From NCBI GenBank assembly GCA_021815285.1, contig JAKAHE010000003.1, forward strand, positions 1-30,241: a stretch of DNA of 30,241 nt, in the 5' to 3' direction. The notes below the pieces were generated by a model. The model saw nothing but the letters and a program-made list of their open reading frames with translations, was not told the origin of the DNA and ran no database searches. Both the position numbers and the translations under genes were made by a program. Below, one piece after another: positions 7,567 through 16,075 of this stretch (its first letter is position 1; each line of letters starts with the position of its first letter). The DNA comes from Nitrospirota bacterium. GTDB lineage: Bacteria > Nitrospirota > JACRHJ01.

Positions 7567-8960
7567 TTGGCCCCCAGCACAGTAATCCGGAGTTTCCCCA
7601 CGGCCTTCAGAAGTTTAACCTGCTTGTCCAGCCCGCCCTCGGCGAGTCTGATGTGTGATGCGTCTGCCGGGAACTGGCCGAATGTCGGGTCTACCGTTAC
7701 CCACTTGCCGACGTAGACTTCGTTCCAGGCATGGTAGTAAAACCTTCCGTCCATCAGCACAAGCCCGGAATCCATCCTGGCCGGTATGCCGGCGGCGCGG
7801 GCCAGCGCAAGGTAAAGCGTCGCGTGCTCGTTGCAGTCGCCTGAGAGGCTATGCAGAACCTCGACGGCATCCGGTATCCCTGCGGAAGGGTAATTCCTTA
7901 GATTCCCACAAACCCAGTCGAGGAGCTTCTTAGCCGCATCAAGTGCGTCATTGTCCTGCCCGATTATCTCACGCGCCTTGCCTGCTATCTCCGGGTCTTC
8001 CGACTCCACGAACGGCTGCGGCCTGAGGAACCTTTCAAGACCCGGTTCGCTCACCGGGAGTTTCACAGGTTTCAGGCTTGATATATCCTCCTTCTCAACC
8101 GTGAGGATTCCGCCAGAGAAGCTCTGCCTTCCGCCGTCCAGGGGCATACCGGCGAAATCGATTCCGCCGAGCTTCACTTTCATGAAAGAGAGGCTTCGAG
8201 GGTCTGCTACAGCCATCCCTTCAGCCGTGACCGAGGTGAGGGCCGTAATGTCCGGTGGCGAGGAGGTATTTAAATCCATTGCCTGCGCGCGGGTCTCCTT
8301 GACGAATGTGAAACCCATAGGCCCGGAGGACTTAAGCGTGCCCAGTTCCGGGCTTATCCAGTCGGTCCCTTCGATTCCGGCATAGCTCTCATGCAGGCGG
8401 TATACCGGGACGAGGGCATCGCCCGCCTTCATCCGCTCCAATGACTCGACCTTCACCTTCATCCTGTCAAGCGAGAGCGATGCCGGGTCGAAAAGCGGGA
8501 GGTCGAAGGAGTCTCCCGCCTTAAGTTTCAGGCCCTGAAGATAAAGGTCCGCGCCGGAGGCGAGAAAGGGCGCCTCGTCTATCTTCATGTTCTTCATATC
8601 CGACGGCTCCGGCCCGGTTTTCAGGCGGAGCGTATTGCCATCCACGCTCCCGGAAATCTCCGAGTCCGCAAACCCGGAGCGCATGGAAAAATGGAAACTC
8701 TTGAGCCTGTATGAACCGTCGGTCATCGAAGAGGTTTTTGTGTTCAGTCCCTGAACCGTCCCGAGCATGCTTATTCTTGCCGTCATATAGTCGGTAATAT
8801 TGAACCCGCCGGGGATCTCTTTTACCGCGATATGTTCGTAGCCTATCTTCTGTTTTCCGAGATATATCCCGGCCCATTCCTCGCGTGAATCTGCAAAAGC
8901 GGTCACAGAGGTTAAAACAGCCATAACAAGAAAAACAAGGCTTGAAATATGTTTTCTCAA
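7563..8960 (-). CDS. Secreted transglutaminase-like (cysteine protease-fold) protein
   Basis: The 465-residue protein carries an N-terminal signal peptide (about 23 residues, ending at a TAFA-D site). A long beta-rich region of about 300 residues follows, then a transglutaminase-like core. The catalytic residues are visible as Cys376 in GDCNEHATL, His410 in YYHAWNEVYV and Asp424 in TVDPTFGQ. Bacterial members usually cleave or cross-link peptide bonds rather than act as animal transglutaminases; the target here is unknown. Translation probably starts at a TTG (8960) preceded by GGAG five bases upstream. This is the first gene of the envelope operon continuing with the LEA14-like, pseudopilin-like and hydrolase lipoproteins, suggesting a shared periplasmic or outer-membrane task. 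Confidence 0.88.
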   Translation of the reverse strand: MRKHISSLVFLVMAVLTSVTAFADSREEWAGIYLGKQKIGYEHIAVKEIPGGFNITDYMTARISMLGTVQGLNTKTSSMTDGSYRLKSFHFSMRSGFADSEISGSVDGNTLRLKTGPEPSDMKNMKIDEAPFLASGADLYLQGLKLKAGDSFDLPLFDPASLSLDRMKVKVESLERMKAGDALVPVYRLHESYAGIEGTDWISPELGTLKSSGPMGFTFVKETRAQAMDLNTSSPPDITALTSVTAEGMAVADPRSLSFMKVKLGGIDFAGMPLDGGRQSFSGGILTVEKEDISSLKPVKLPVSEPGLERFLRPQPFVESEDPEIAGKAREIIGQDNDALDAAKKLLDWVCGNLRNYPSAGIPDAVEVLHSLSGDCNEHATLYLALARAAGIPARMDSGLVLMDGRFYYHAWNEVYVGKWVTVDPTFGQFPADASHIRLAEGGLDKQVKLLKAVGKLRITVLGAK

Positions 8961-8992
8961 AGCTACTCCATCTTAAATTCAGGATTTGAATA

Positions 8993-9021
8993 TTTATAAC
9001 ACAACGGGCCGCGGATGTAAA
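8993..9021 (-). promoter_or_regulatory. Strong sigma-70 promoter of the envelope-lipoprotein operon
   Basis: On the minus strand TTTACA, a 17-nt spacer and TATAAA each match consensus at five of six positions. Transcription would start near 8986, giving a leader of about 26 nt that contains the GGAG ribosome-binding site of the transglutaminase-like gene. Confidence 0.65.
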
Positions 9022-9089
9022 CCATGCGCAATAACAATTTTGTAGCTTTATTTTCAAGAAGTTACAGGGTTTTCTAATACCGTTTTCCC

Positions 9090-9119
9090 TTGACAGGGGG
9101 AATCCGGTTATGCTAAATT
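9090..9119 (+). promoter_or_regulatory. Sigma-70 promoter of the TPR/ATPase/PAP2 operon
   Basis: A perfect TTGACA (9090-9095) is followed after 18 nt by an extended -10, TGC-TAAATT (9111-9119). The predicted start is about 40 nt before the GTG start of the TPR gene. It is divergent from the promoter at 8993-9021, and the 203-nt intergenic region holds both. Confidence 0.55.
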
Positions 9120-9163
9120 TACATGGGATTTTATGCCTTGATTAAGAGGTTTCCGAGGTTTAT

Positions 9164-12100
9164 GTGATTAACAAAAGCAAGGTATTGAAAGACGCGCAGA
9201 AGTTTATCGCCAAATCCCAGTGGGACAAGGCGATACTCGAGTATGAGAAGATTGTGGCTGAATCCCCGAATGACGCCAATACCTTCAACACAATCGGAGA
9301 CCTCTGCCTTAAGAGAAACGACAACGACAAGGCAATAGAGTCATTCAAAAAAGCCGCAGAAATATTCAACAAGACCGGCTTTACCCTCAAGTCCATAGCC
9401 CTCTACAAAAAAGTTCTGAATATAAAGCCCGAGCAGGTGGACATTTTCATACTGATGGGCAAGCTGAACGCCGAGCGCGGGATGCTTGGGAACGCGAACG
9501 AGAGCTATCTCGCGGCGGCGTCTTATTTCACCAGGCAGGGCCAGAAGGTCAAGGTTATAGATATTTACAAGACGCTTTGCGACCTTAACCCCGATAATTT
9601 CTCCCTCGCCCAGAAACTGGCCGAGCTGTACTTAAGCGAAGGGTTTGAAAAAGAAGGGATAAACAAGTGCATCGAGCTTGCGGAGAAGAAGCTCCTGCAG
9701 GGCGACAGCGCCGGAGCGAGGGATTTTCTGGCAAAGGTCGAGCAGAAGGCGTCGGAAAGATTCGAGTTTATCCGTGTTTCCGCGCTGCTCGACATGAAAG
9801 ACAACAGGCTGCGTGAGGCGACTTCCAAGCTCGAAACGGCGAACAAGCTTGACCCGAACGACATCCGGGTGATGACACCGCTCGCCGAGGCATATCTTCG
9901 TTCCGGGAGATATGAAGACTCGGCTGCTATATGCAGAAGTCTTCAGGAAAAAGACCCCGCGAACACAAGCTACCGTCTCCAGCTTATCGCCATCGACATA
10001 AAGACCGGCGACTTTACATCCGCCTGGAACGAATACAGGGCGCTCACCGATTTGCATATCTCAAAAAACGAGTTTGCCCAGGCTGAAAAATTCCTCCGGG
10101 AGTTTCTTGGCCACAAAAAGGACAGCATAGAAGCCTTAAATCTCCTGGCCGACGTCCTGGAAAAACAGAACAGGCCGGAAGAGGCCGAGGCCATAAGACG
10201 CGAGGCTAAAGCTCAATCTGTAGAGAAAACCGAGCCTCCCGCGCCTGCCACGCTCTCCACTGAAATTTCTGATAGTAAATCGGTTGAAGAACCCCCCTTG
10301 GATTTAGCGCCTGCTGAAACAACTCCGCCTGAGAAAGAAATTCTGAGCGAAGATAATCAGGTTGCTGCAGAAGAAGCGGCAGAAGAAGAGATAGCTACTG
10401 AAAATCCCTCCTGGGCAGAAGAAATTTCATTGGATTCCGAAAGCCAGCCATCATCGGAAGCCGCGCCTGAAACCATACCTGCCCCGATTGAAGAGGAAGG
10501 GGTGTCACCGGAAGCCTCTCTGTCTGATCTTCCGGAAGAGTTTGGGGAGCTCCCGCAGGCTGAGCCGGACGAGGAACTGGCTGAGTTTCCGCAGGGGCTT
10601 GGGGCGGAGAGCTTCCACGAAGAAAACGAGCTTGACGGCATAGACATATTCGCCGTGGACAAGGGGTTCGACGAGAGCTTGACTACGGACGAAGCCGCCA
10701 TACAAAGCGACCCTGGAGACGGCATCCCGGATATTATGGACGTCCCGGTTATGCCGGAAAAAAGCTTCGAGGAACGGCTTTCAGAGGTAGACATGCTTCT
10801 CCGTTACGGCATGACGGAAAAGGCTACTGATGCCCTGAACGCCATTTCCGAAATCCACCCGCAGGACCCTGAAGTAAAGAAGAGATACCTTGAGCTTTAC
10901 AAGTCCCAGGGCGATCTCGACAGTTTTATTGATGCCTCAATAGAGCTTGCCGGGATTTATAATTCAATGGGTATGAATACGCTGGCGGACGAGGCGCTCG
11001 AAAAGGCGCGAAGACTTGACCCCGGCAATCCCCTCCTCGCCACGTCAGCTACCAATACGCCCGCGGCGGCGCACGAACCGGACAGCCTTCCTGAAATAAC
11101 AGAACTTTCGGAAATTGCCCCTCCTACGGAGGAAAACAATTCCGTTGCAGAGTCGGGAATATTAGAACCGGAGGAATTTCCGACGGCAAATGTCTCGTTC
11201 ACAGGAATAGACGAGCACCCTGTCAGCATAGATTTCGATGAATTCGACGCGCACTCGATGGAGCCTGGTTCCGTACACTACCTTGAAGAGCGCGCGGAGG
11301 CGGACTTCTATGCCCAACAGGGGCTGACGCAGGAAGCGATAGATATTTACAAGAGACTGATTTCGATAAATCCCGGAGACGATGAAATCCGCGAGAAACT
11401 CGACAGCCTCCTCAAGACTCTGCCTCCCGATGAACCGGAACAGGGTGTTGAGGATAGTGTAGCTATACCAGAAGCGGAAGTCGAACCGGAGCCGGCGTTG
11501 AATGAACCAGAGCGGGAGGCTGAACCTGAAACAGAGCTTCTTTCCGATAAGCCGGAGTATTCCGAGCCGGAACTTTATGTTGAGAACGGCCAGGAAATCC
11601 CGGCTGAAGTAAGCGAGGAAGATGCGGCTTTCGGCTCTCTCGACAGCGAGCTTGAGGAGGCGTTCCAGACCTGGGATGAGCCTTCTCCCGATGAAACTCA
11701 CGATACGGCTGTTCCTGATGCGGCAGTCGGCGAACCGGCTGCAACGGTGCCGGATTCGGAAGATTTCTCCAAGGTTACACCGGTCTTTAAAGTGCACGAC
11801 AAGGCAGAGGATGAAGATTTCTTCGACCTGGGCGCCGAACTGCGGGAGGAACTCGCCGAGGAAACAGATGCGCAGTCTCCACCGGAGAAACCCGGCGATA
11901 TATTTGAAGACAAGCTCCTGGTCGATGTTTTTCAGGAGTTCAAAAAGGGCGTTGAAGAGCAACTGAACAACGAGGATTACGAGACCCATTACAACCTCGG
12001 CATAGCCTACAAGGAAATGGGCATGACCGACGAGGCGCTGGGAGAGTTCGAGTTGGCGTCGCGCGACCCGGCCAGAAGCCTCGACTGCGCAAGCATGATA

Positions 12101-12424
12101 GGATTATGTCATATAGAGCGGGGCGAGTACGATTCCGCGATAAAATTTTTCAAGGACGGGCTTAATGTCGCCGGCCACGAAAGAGACGAATACCTCGGAT
12201 TGAAATACGACCTTGCTACCGCGTACGAGCTCAAGGGTGATATATCCACCGCACAGTCCATTTCCCGCGAAATTTCCGCAGAGAACAGCGGGTTCAGGGA
12301 TATAAAGGACAGGCTTCAGAGGTTGAACAGGGCGCTTATGGAATCCGGAGCAGCCCAGCCGTCCGCAGAGAAGAAGAAAACAGATGATAAAGCGCCTAAA
12401 AAAAGCAAGGTGTCTTATCTGTAA
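9164..12424 (+). CDS. Large tetratricopeptide-repeat protein with acidic linkers
   Basis: At 1086 residues the protein has no signal peptide and is probably a cytoplasmic scaffold. TPR units fill residues 1-350. A Glu/Pro-rich low-complexity linker spans roughly 352-530. A second TPR group lies at about 530-640 (starting RLSEVDMLLRYGMTEKATDA), a third around 703-750, then another acidic linker. A final TPR block runs from about 914 to 1060, with the typical HYNLGIAYKEMGMTDEALGE pattern, followed by a basic tail. The start is a GTG with GAGG five bases upstream; an ATG two bases earlier runs straight into a stop (ATGTGA). Fifteen bases separate it from the ExeA-type ATPase gene. Similar TPR-plus-ATPase pairs occur in deltaproteobacteria, but their role is not established, so I assign no function beyond protein-protein interaction. 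Confidence 0.88.
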   Translation: MINKSKVLKDAQKFIAKSQWDKAILEYEKIVAESPNDANTFNTIGDLCLKRNDNDKAIESFKKAAEIFNKTGFTLKSIALYKKVLNIKPEQVDIFILMGKLNAERGMLGNANESYLAAASYFTRQGQKVKVIDIYKTLCDLNPDNFSLAQKLAELYLSEGFEKEGINKCIELAEKKLLQGDSAGARDFLAKVEQKASERFEFIRVSALLDMKDNRLREATSKLETANKLDPNDIRVMTPLAEAYLRSGRYEDSAAICRSLQEKDPANTSYRLQLIAIDIKTGDFTSAWNEYRALTDLHISKNEFAQAEKFLREFLGHKKDSIEALNLLADVLEKQNRPEEAEAIRREAKAQSVEKTEPPAPATLSTEISDSKSVEEPPLDLAPAETTPPEKEILSEDNQVAAEEAAEEEIATENPSWAEEISLDSESQPSSEAAPETIPAPIEEEGVSPEASLSDLPEEFGELPQAEPDEELAEFPQGLGAESFHEENELDGIDIFAVDKGFDESLTTDEAAIQSDPGDGIPDIMDVPVMPEKSFEERLSEVDMLLRYGMTEKATDALNAISEIHPQDPEVKKRYLELYKSQGDLDSFIDASIELAGIYNSMGMNTLADEALEKARRLDPGNPLLATSATNTPAAAHEPDSLPEITELSEIAPPTEENNSVAESGILEPEEFPTANVSFTGIDEHPVSIDFDEFDAHSMEPGSVHYLEERAEADFYAQQGLTQEAIDIYKRLISINPGDDEIREKLDSLLKTLPPDEPEQGVEDSVAIPEAEVEPEPALNEPEREAEPETELLSDKPEYSEPELYVENGQEIPAEVSEEDAAFGSLDSELEEAFQTWDEPSPDETHDTAVPDAAVGEPAATVPDSEDFSKVTPVFKVHDKAEDEDFFDLGAELREELAEETDAQSPPEKPGDIFEDKLLVDVFQEFKKGVEEQLNNEDYETHYNLGIAYKEMGMTDEALGEFELASRDPARSLDCASMIGLCHIERGEYDSAIKFFKDGLNVAGHERDEYLGLKYDLATAYELKGDISTAQSISREISAENSGFRDIKDRLQRLNRALMESGAAQPSAEKKKTDDKAPKKSKVSYL

Positions 12425-12439
12425 CAAACGGAGATTCCG

Positions 12440-13267
12440 ATGGACTACCTTAAGTATTACGGCCTGAAGGAACAGCCTTTTACCAACTCCATCGACAACA
12501 GGTTTTACTACAACAGCGAACAGCACGCCGAGGCGCTTCTCCGGCTGAAATACGCCGTCAGCACGATGAAAGGTCTGGCCGTGCTTGTCGGCGGAATCGG
12601 CACCGGCAAGACCACTCTTGCGAGAAGGATGCTCGACGAACTCGACGACGGAGAGCATGAGTCCGCCCTGCTCGTTATAATCCATTCATCCATCACGACC
12701 GAATGGCTCCTGAAAAAGATCGCCATGCAGCTTGGCGTCGAGGACGTTCCGGAGGACAAGGTAAACCTCCTTGGCGCTATATATAATCGCCTGATAGAAA
12801 TCCACGAGTCCGGCAAGAAGGCCGTAGTGCTGATAGACGAGGCGCAGATGCTCAACTCTCAGGAAATAATGGAAGAGTTCAGGGGACTTCTGAATCTCGA
12901 AGTGCCCGGCGGCAAGCTCGTTTCATTTGTATTCTTCGGAATGCCGGAACTCGACGACGTGCTGTCCCTGGACGAGCCCCTGAAGCAGAGGGTCGCCGTC
13001 AAATACCGTCTGAAATCTTTTACACACGAGATGACCGAGCAGTATATCCGGCACAGGCTGCACATAGCCGGATGCGAGAAGGAAATTTTTTCGCCTTCGT
13101 CGGTCGAGGCTGTGCATACATTTTCAAGAGGCATCCCGCGCCTGATAAATACAATATGCGACAATACGCTTCTTGAAGGGTTCCTGACAAAGAGAGCCGG
13201 AATAGACCGTAGCATCGTCGAGGAAGTCGCAGCTGACTTCGGCCTGACTGTCTCAACCGGCGTATAG
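12440..13267 (+). CDS. ExeA/GspA-family AAA ATPase
   Basis: This 275-residue P-loop ATPase starts with the family-typical YYGLKEQPF sequence. It contains Walker A GGIGTGKT (51-58), Walker B VVLIDEAQ (Asp133/Glu134) and a C-terminal lid with the sensor-type GIPRLINTICD element. Relatives include GspA/ExeA, which helps place the type II secretin through peptidoglycan, and the ATPases next to exosortase or capsule loci. Unlike ExeA it has no C-terminal membrane segment or peptidoglycan-binding domain, so it is a short cytoplasmic version. A CGGAGA ribosome-binding site precedes the ATG. It sits between the TPR protein and the PAP2 protein, with gaps of 15 and 4 nt, in one operon. Confidence 0.9.
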   Translation: MDYLKYYGLKEQPFTNSIDNRFYYNSEQHAEALLRLKYAVSTMKGLAVLVGGIGTGKTTLARRMLDELDDGEHESALLVIIHSSITTEWLLKKIAMQLGVEDVPEDKVNLLGAIYNRLIEIHESGKKAVVLIDEAQMLNSQEIMEEFRGLLNLEVPGGKLVSFVFFGMPELDDVLSLDEPLKQRVAVKYRLKSFTHEMTEQYIRHRLHIAGCEKEIFSPSSVEAVHTFSRGIPRLINTICDNTLLEGFLTKRAGIDRSIVEEVAADFGLTVSTGV

Positions 13268-13271
13268 AGAG

Positions 13272-14168
13272 ATGCTCTTCTTTCGGAAGGCGAAGCCTGT
13301 AACACAGCTTTCTGCGGTCTTTCTGTTTTTCCTTCTCGCCCTTACAATCCTGAACTACAAGAAAATACCTGGCGCGGGAATCCTTGCCCTGCGGTACGGC
13401 GCGGTAGGAGCCGTCGTAATTTTCACAGACTGGATGCGCCGGAAAACCCCGAATAGCTCGCTGATAAAATTCATCGACATACTGATGCCCTTGTTCGTTA
13501 TCCTCTTCACATTCGACAGCATGGGACATCTTACCGCATACATCAATCCTCCGGACAAGGACGCCCTGCTTGCCAGGCTCGATTCGTATATCGTCGGCCC
13601 CGTTCCCGGCGCATGGCTTGACTGGATGATAAGCCCCGCGCTCACAGCAGTCCTGCAGGTCTGCTATACCTCGTATTATTTCATACCGATGGTCTTCTGC
13701 CTGATACTGCTTTCGAAGGGGCAATCTGAAAAATTTGACATCTCTCTCTTCGGTATAACATTCGGATTTTTCGTCTCTTATGTCGGTTATATAATCGTCC
13801 CTGCGCTGGGGCCGAGATATTACCTGGAAGGGCAGTTCGCGCACACCCTGATGCGGGACGGCCTTGCGAGGGCAATCAATTCCACTTTGAACTTCCTCGA
13901 AGGCGCGAACCGGGACGCTTTCCCGTCGGGCCATACGGAAATCGTGCTGATAGTGCTTATTTATGCATGGAGGTATAAGAGATGGTTCTTCTGGATAGCC
14001 CTGCCGCTCGCGTCCGGTCTTGTCCTTGCGACGATGTATCTTCGGTATCACTACGCAGTAGACGTAATCGCGGGGGCGGTTCTTGCGCCGGTTTGCGTCT
14101 GGGCGGCGGACAGGATATACGGAAAGTTAGCTGTCATTGCGAGCGAAGCTAAGCAATCTCAGATTTGA
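13272..14168 (+). CDS. PAP2-superfamily membrane phosphatase / phosphotransferase (Aur1-like subgroup)
   Basis: The 298-residue protein has about six hydrophobic segments. The PAP2 active-site motifs are PSGH (218-221) and RYHYAVDV with His260 and Asp264. The first motif of classical PAP2 enzymes (K-x6-RP) is not seen; the segment VPALGPRYY (177-184) is instead typical of the PAP2_3 subgroup that includes inositol-phosphorylceramide synthase Aur1. The likely role is dephosphorylating or exchanging a head group on a lipid phosphate at the membrane; the substrate is unknown. The last ~11 residues (VIASEAKQSQI) are encoded by a dispersed repeat and are probably not ancestral. The gene starts 4 nt after the ATPase stop and is convergent with the lipid-kinase gene. 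Confidence 0.87.
   Translation: MLFFRKAKPVTQLSAVFLFFLLALTILNYKKIPGAGILALRYGAVGAVVIFTDWMRRKTPNSSLIKFIDILMPLFVILFTFDSMGHLTAYINPPDKDALLARLDSYIVGPVPGAWLDWMISPALTAVLQVCYTSYYFIPMVFCLILLSKGQSEKFDISLFGITFGFFVSYVGYIIVPALGPRYYLEGQFAHTLMRDGLARAINSTLNFLEGANRDAFPSGHTEIVLIVLIYAWRYKRWFFWIALPLASGLVLATMYLRYHYAVDVIAGAVLAPVCVWAADRIYGKLAVIASEAKQSQI
14132..14160. repeat. Dispersed-repeat fragment (half of a VIASEAKQS-encoding element)
   Basis: The 29-nt stretch matches, from memory, the TGTCATTGCGAGCGAAGC...CAATCTC sequence found in many copies in diverse proteobacterial and related genomes. Only one arm is here. It lies inside the 3' end of the PAP2 gene and supplies its terminal codons and, just beyond, its stop. 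Confidence 0.6.
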
Positions 14169-14177
14169 AATCGCTGG

Positions 14178-14197
14178 ATTCCCGCTTTCGCGGGAAT
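14178..14197. repeat. dRS3-like palindrome (ATTCCC-N8-GGGAAT)
   Basis: A perfect 8-bp inverted repeat, ATTCCCGC and GCGGGAAT, flanks a TTTC loop. It fits the 20-nt dRS3 consensus described in Neisseria and the common 'WIPAFAGM' repeat family of many proteobacteria. It sits between the convergent stops of the PAP2 gene (14168) and the lipid-kinase gene (14203), where the hairpin could also terminate both transcripts; it has no T-run. Confidence 0.7.
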
Positions 14198-14202
14198 AAC
14201 AG

Positions 14203-14787
14203 TCAAAAGCTGTGCATCAGCGCCTGCATTACCGCGCCTGAGATTATAGGTATGGAAAGGTTGTCGTTGATTTTGAGCGGAAGGATTTCCACTACAGCCG
14301 CCGTCAACGCCCCGGCCGCAACGACAGACAATGGAAGGCCCTGCCAGTAGCTTCCGGCAATCGCTCCGCAAATGAAAGCGGCGAGGAAAAAAGCGATTGT
14401 CCCCTGTAGGCTTTTAACACCCGATATTTTTATAGTCCCCCACCTCTCGCCGATTATCGTTGCGCTGACGTCTCCGCATGCAAGAAAAATTATCGAGCAG
14501 ACTGCGACCGGCAGGCTGTAGAGCAGGTAGGCTCCGAGCATACCCATAAGATACCAGGGAGTGCCGGTTACGGTGTGTTTCTCCGAATCCCGGATAAACG
14601 CCCCGAGACGGCGGAACATTAAGTCGTTGAATCTCGGAAAAACAAGGCGGGAGATGTCGATTGCCGTGGCAATGGCCGTAAGAGCGGCGAGCGCCGGAAG
14701 CCCGCGTTCGCGTCCGAGTGCGATATACGCGGCGCTTATGACAAGACCGCCCGCGAGGTGATATATCTTGCGGCCAGGGTGTTTCAA
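14203..14787 (-). CDS. Dolichol kinase / CTP-dependent lipid kinase-like membrane protein
   Basis: The 194-residue protein has about six membrane segments and the motifs of the SEC59/Dgk1/VTE5 polyprenol-kinase family. These are RKxxHLxGG at the N terminus (6-14), CGDVSATIIGERWG (104-117), GVKSLQGT (123-130) and DNLSIP (175-180). Members use CTP to phosphorylate dolichol, diacylglycerol, phytol or related lipid alcohols. Which lipid is used here is unknown. Adjacency to an SPT-like enzyme makes a sphingoid or ceramide substrate conceivable, as an inference only. The start is a TTG directly after an in-frame stop; no start further upstream is possible. The gene lies 73 nt downstream of the SPT-like gene on the same strand. 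Confidence 0.83.
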   Translation of the reverse strand: MKHPGRKIYHLAGGLVISAAYIALGRERGLPALAALTAIATAIDISRLVFPRFNDLMFRRLGAFIRDSEKHTVTGTPWYLMGMLGAYLLYSLPVAVCSIIFLACGDVSATIIGERWGTIKISGVKSLQGTIAFFLAAFICGAIAGSYWQGLPLSVVAAGALTAAVVEILPLKINDNLSIPIISGAVMQALMHSF

Positions 14788-14860
14788 TTAAACGACGTCC
14801 GACTCGATTTTATCTTTCAGGATTACCGCGCGAAGTGCAACTCGGCACGCTACCCCGGTT

Positions 14861-16075
14861 TTACACGTGCTTCGGCTGGAGGATACCCAGCTCCCTGCCC
14901 ACCTTCTCGAATACTTCCAGCACGCGGTCGAGCTGCTCGAAGGTGTGGGTGGCCATGTAGCTCGTCCTGATAAGCGCTCTTCCCGGAGGCGTAGCGGGGC
15001 TGACTACGGGGTTTACGAATACGCCCTCCTCCTGGAGCCTCCTGGTCATAATGAACGCCGTCATGTCCTCGCCAACGACAACAGGCACGACAGGGGTCTC
15101 GCTGACGCCTATGTCGTAGCCCATCTCCTTGAAGCCTTTCTGCATCTTATGGGTATTGTCCCAGAGCGCCTTCCGCCTCTCAGGCTCGCTCTCGATAATA
15201 TCCAGCGCGGCGATTACCGACGCCACGGAGGACGGCGGCGGGCTTGCGGAAAATATCAGGGCGCGGGCATGGTGTTTTATGTAGTTTATGACGTCTCTTT
15301 CAGCGACGACAAACCCGCCAATGGAGGCCAGAGACTTGCTGTAAGTCCCCATTATGATGTCAACCTTGTCTTCCAGGCCGAAATGCTCCGCCGTGCCCCT
15401 GCCGTTTTTTCCGAGGACTCCGATGCCGTGCGCATCGTCCACCATAACACGCGCGCCGTGTATCCTGGCAACATCAACAATCCTCGGAAGGTCGGCTATG
15501 TCGCCCTCCATGGAGAATACGCCGTCCACTATGACCATCTTGCCGGAGTTTCCGCAATTAGTCAGGACGCGGTCCAGGTCTTCCATGTCATTGTGCTTGA
15601 ATTTCCGGGCCTCGCCGAAGGACAGGCGGCAGCCGTCGATTATGCTCGCGTGGTCGAGCTTGTCAATCAGCACGGTATCGTCCTTGCCGACAATGGCGGA
15701 GATGGTGCCGAGGTTCGTCTGGAAACCCGTCGAAAAAGTAATCGCGGCGGGCTTTCGCATGAACTTCGCCAGGCGTTCTTCGAGCTCCTCGTGGATGTCG
15801 AGCGTGCCGTTTAAGAACCTCGACCCTGCGCAGCCCGTGCCGTATTTATTTACGGCGGCAATCGCCGCTTCCTTTACTCTGGGGTCGTTTGTCAGGCCGA
15901 GGTAATTATTGGAGCCGAGCATTATCAGCTCCTGGCCGTCCATTGTTACTATAGGGTCCTGCGGCGAATCTATCCTGCGGAAATAAAGATAGGCGCCTAT
16001 CGCCTTTAAATCATCCGCCTTTGTAAACCTTGTGCACTTCCCGAAAATGTCCAAGCCGTCCTCCGTCAGAGCCAT
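14861..16075 (-). CDS. spt: PLP-dependent alpha-oxoamine synthase, serine palmitoyltransferase-like
   Basis: This enzyme belongs to the BioF/KBL/SPT/HemA family, which joins an acyl thioester to an amino acid with loss of CO2. Numbering below is from an upstream GTG, six codons before the chosen ATG. The PLP lysine is Lys253 in GTYSKSLASIGG, His148 stacks on the cofactor and Asp219/His222 lie in VDDAHGIG. The long N terminus, GTGCAGSRFLNGT, and above all the substrate loop VNPVVSPATPPGRALIRTS look more like bacterial serine palmitoyltransferase than BioF (xxPPTVPxG) or KBL (PVVPxG). No biotin genes are nearby. I chose ATG 16075, which has AGG upstream, over GTG 16093, which lacks a ribosome-binding site. 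It overlaps the reductase gene by 10 nt. It may supply the first step of sphingoid base synthesis; a BioF-like role is not excluded. Confidence 0.75.
   Translation of the reverse strand: MALTEDGLDIFGKCTRFTKADDLKAIGAYLYFRRIDSPQDPIVTMDGQELIMLGSNNYLGLTNDPRVKEAAIAAVNKYGTGCAGSRFLNGTLDIHEELEERLAKFMRKPAAITFSTGFQTNLGTISAIVGKDDTVLIDKLDHASIIDGCRLSFGEARKFKHNDMEDLDRVLTNCGNSGKMVIVDGVFSMEGDIADLPRIVDVARIHGARVMVDDAHGIGVLGKNGRGTAEHFGLEDKVDIIMGTYSKSLASIGGFVVAERDVINYIKHHARALIFSASPPPSSVASVIAALDIIESEPERRKALWDNTHKMQKGFKEMGYDIGVSETPVVPVVVGEDMTAFIMTRRLQEEGVFVNPVVSPATPPGRALIRTSYMATHTFEQLDRVLEVFEKVGRELGILQPKHV

Noticed and set aside
11162..11989. 275-codon open frame antisense to the TPR gene
   Set aside because: It reads through the complement of the acidic linkers, giving an Arg/Leu/Phe-rich sequence without domain features; the TPR frame is supported by clear repeats on both sides.
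13020..14051. 343-codon open frame antisense to the ATPase and PAP2 genes
   Set aside because: It crosses the junction of two well-supported genes and is rich in Arg/Gln/Tyr with no known motif; composition shadow.
14867..15814. 315-codon open frame antisense to the SPT-like gene
   Set aside because: The opposite frame contains all PLP-enzyme residues; this strand shows no family features and no ribosome-binding site.
14861..16075. 8-amino-7-oxononanoate synthase (BioF) or glycine C-acetyltransferase (KBL)
   Set aside because: Kept as an alternative only: no bioA/B/D or tdh is near, and the PATPPG loop and N-terminal extension look SPT-like.
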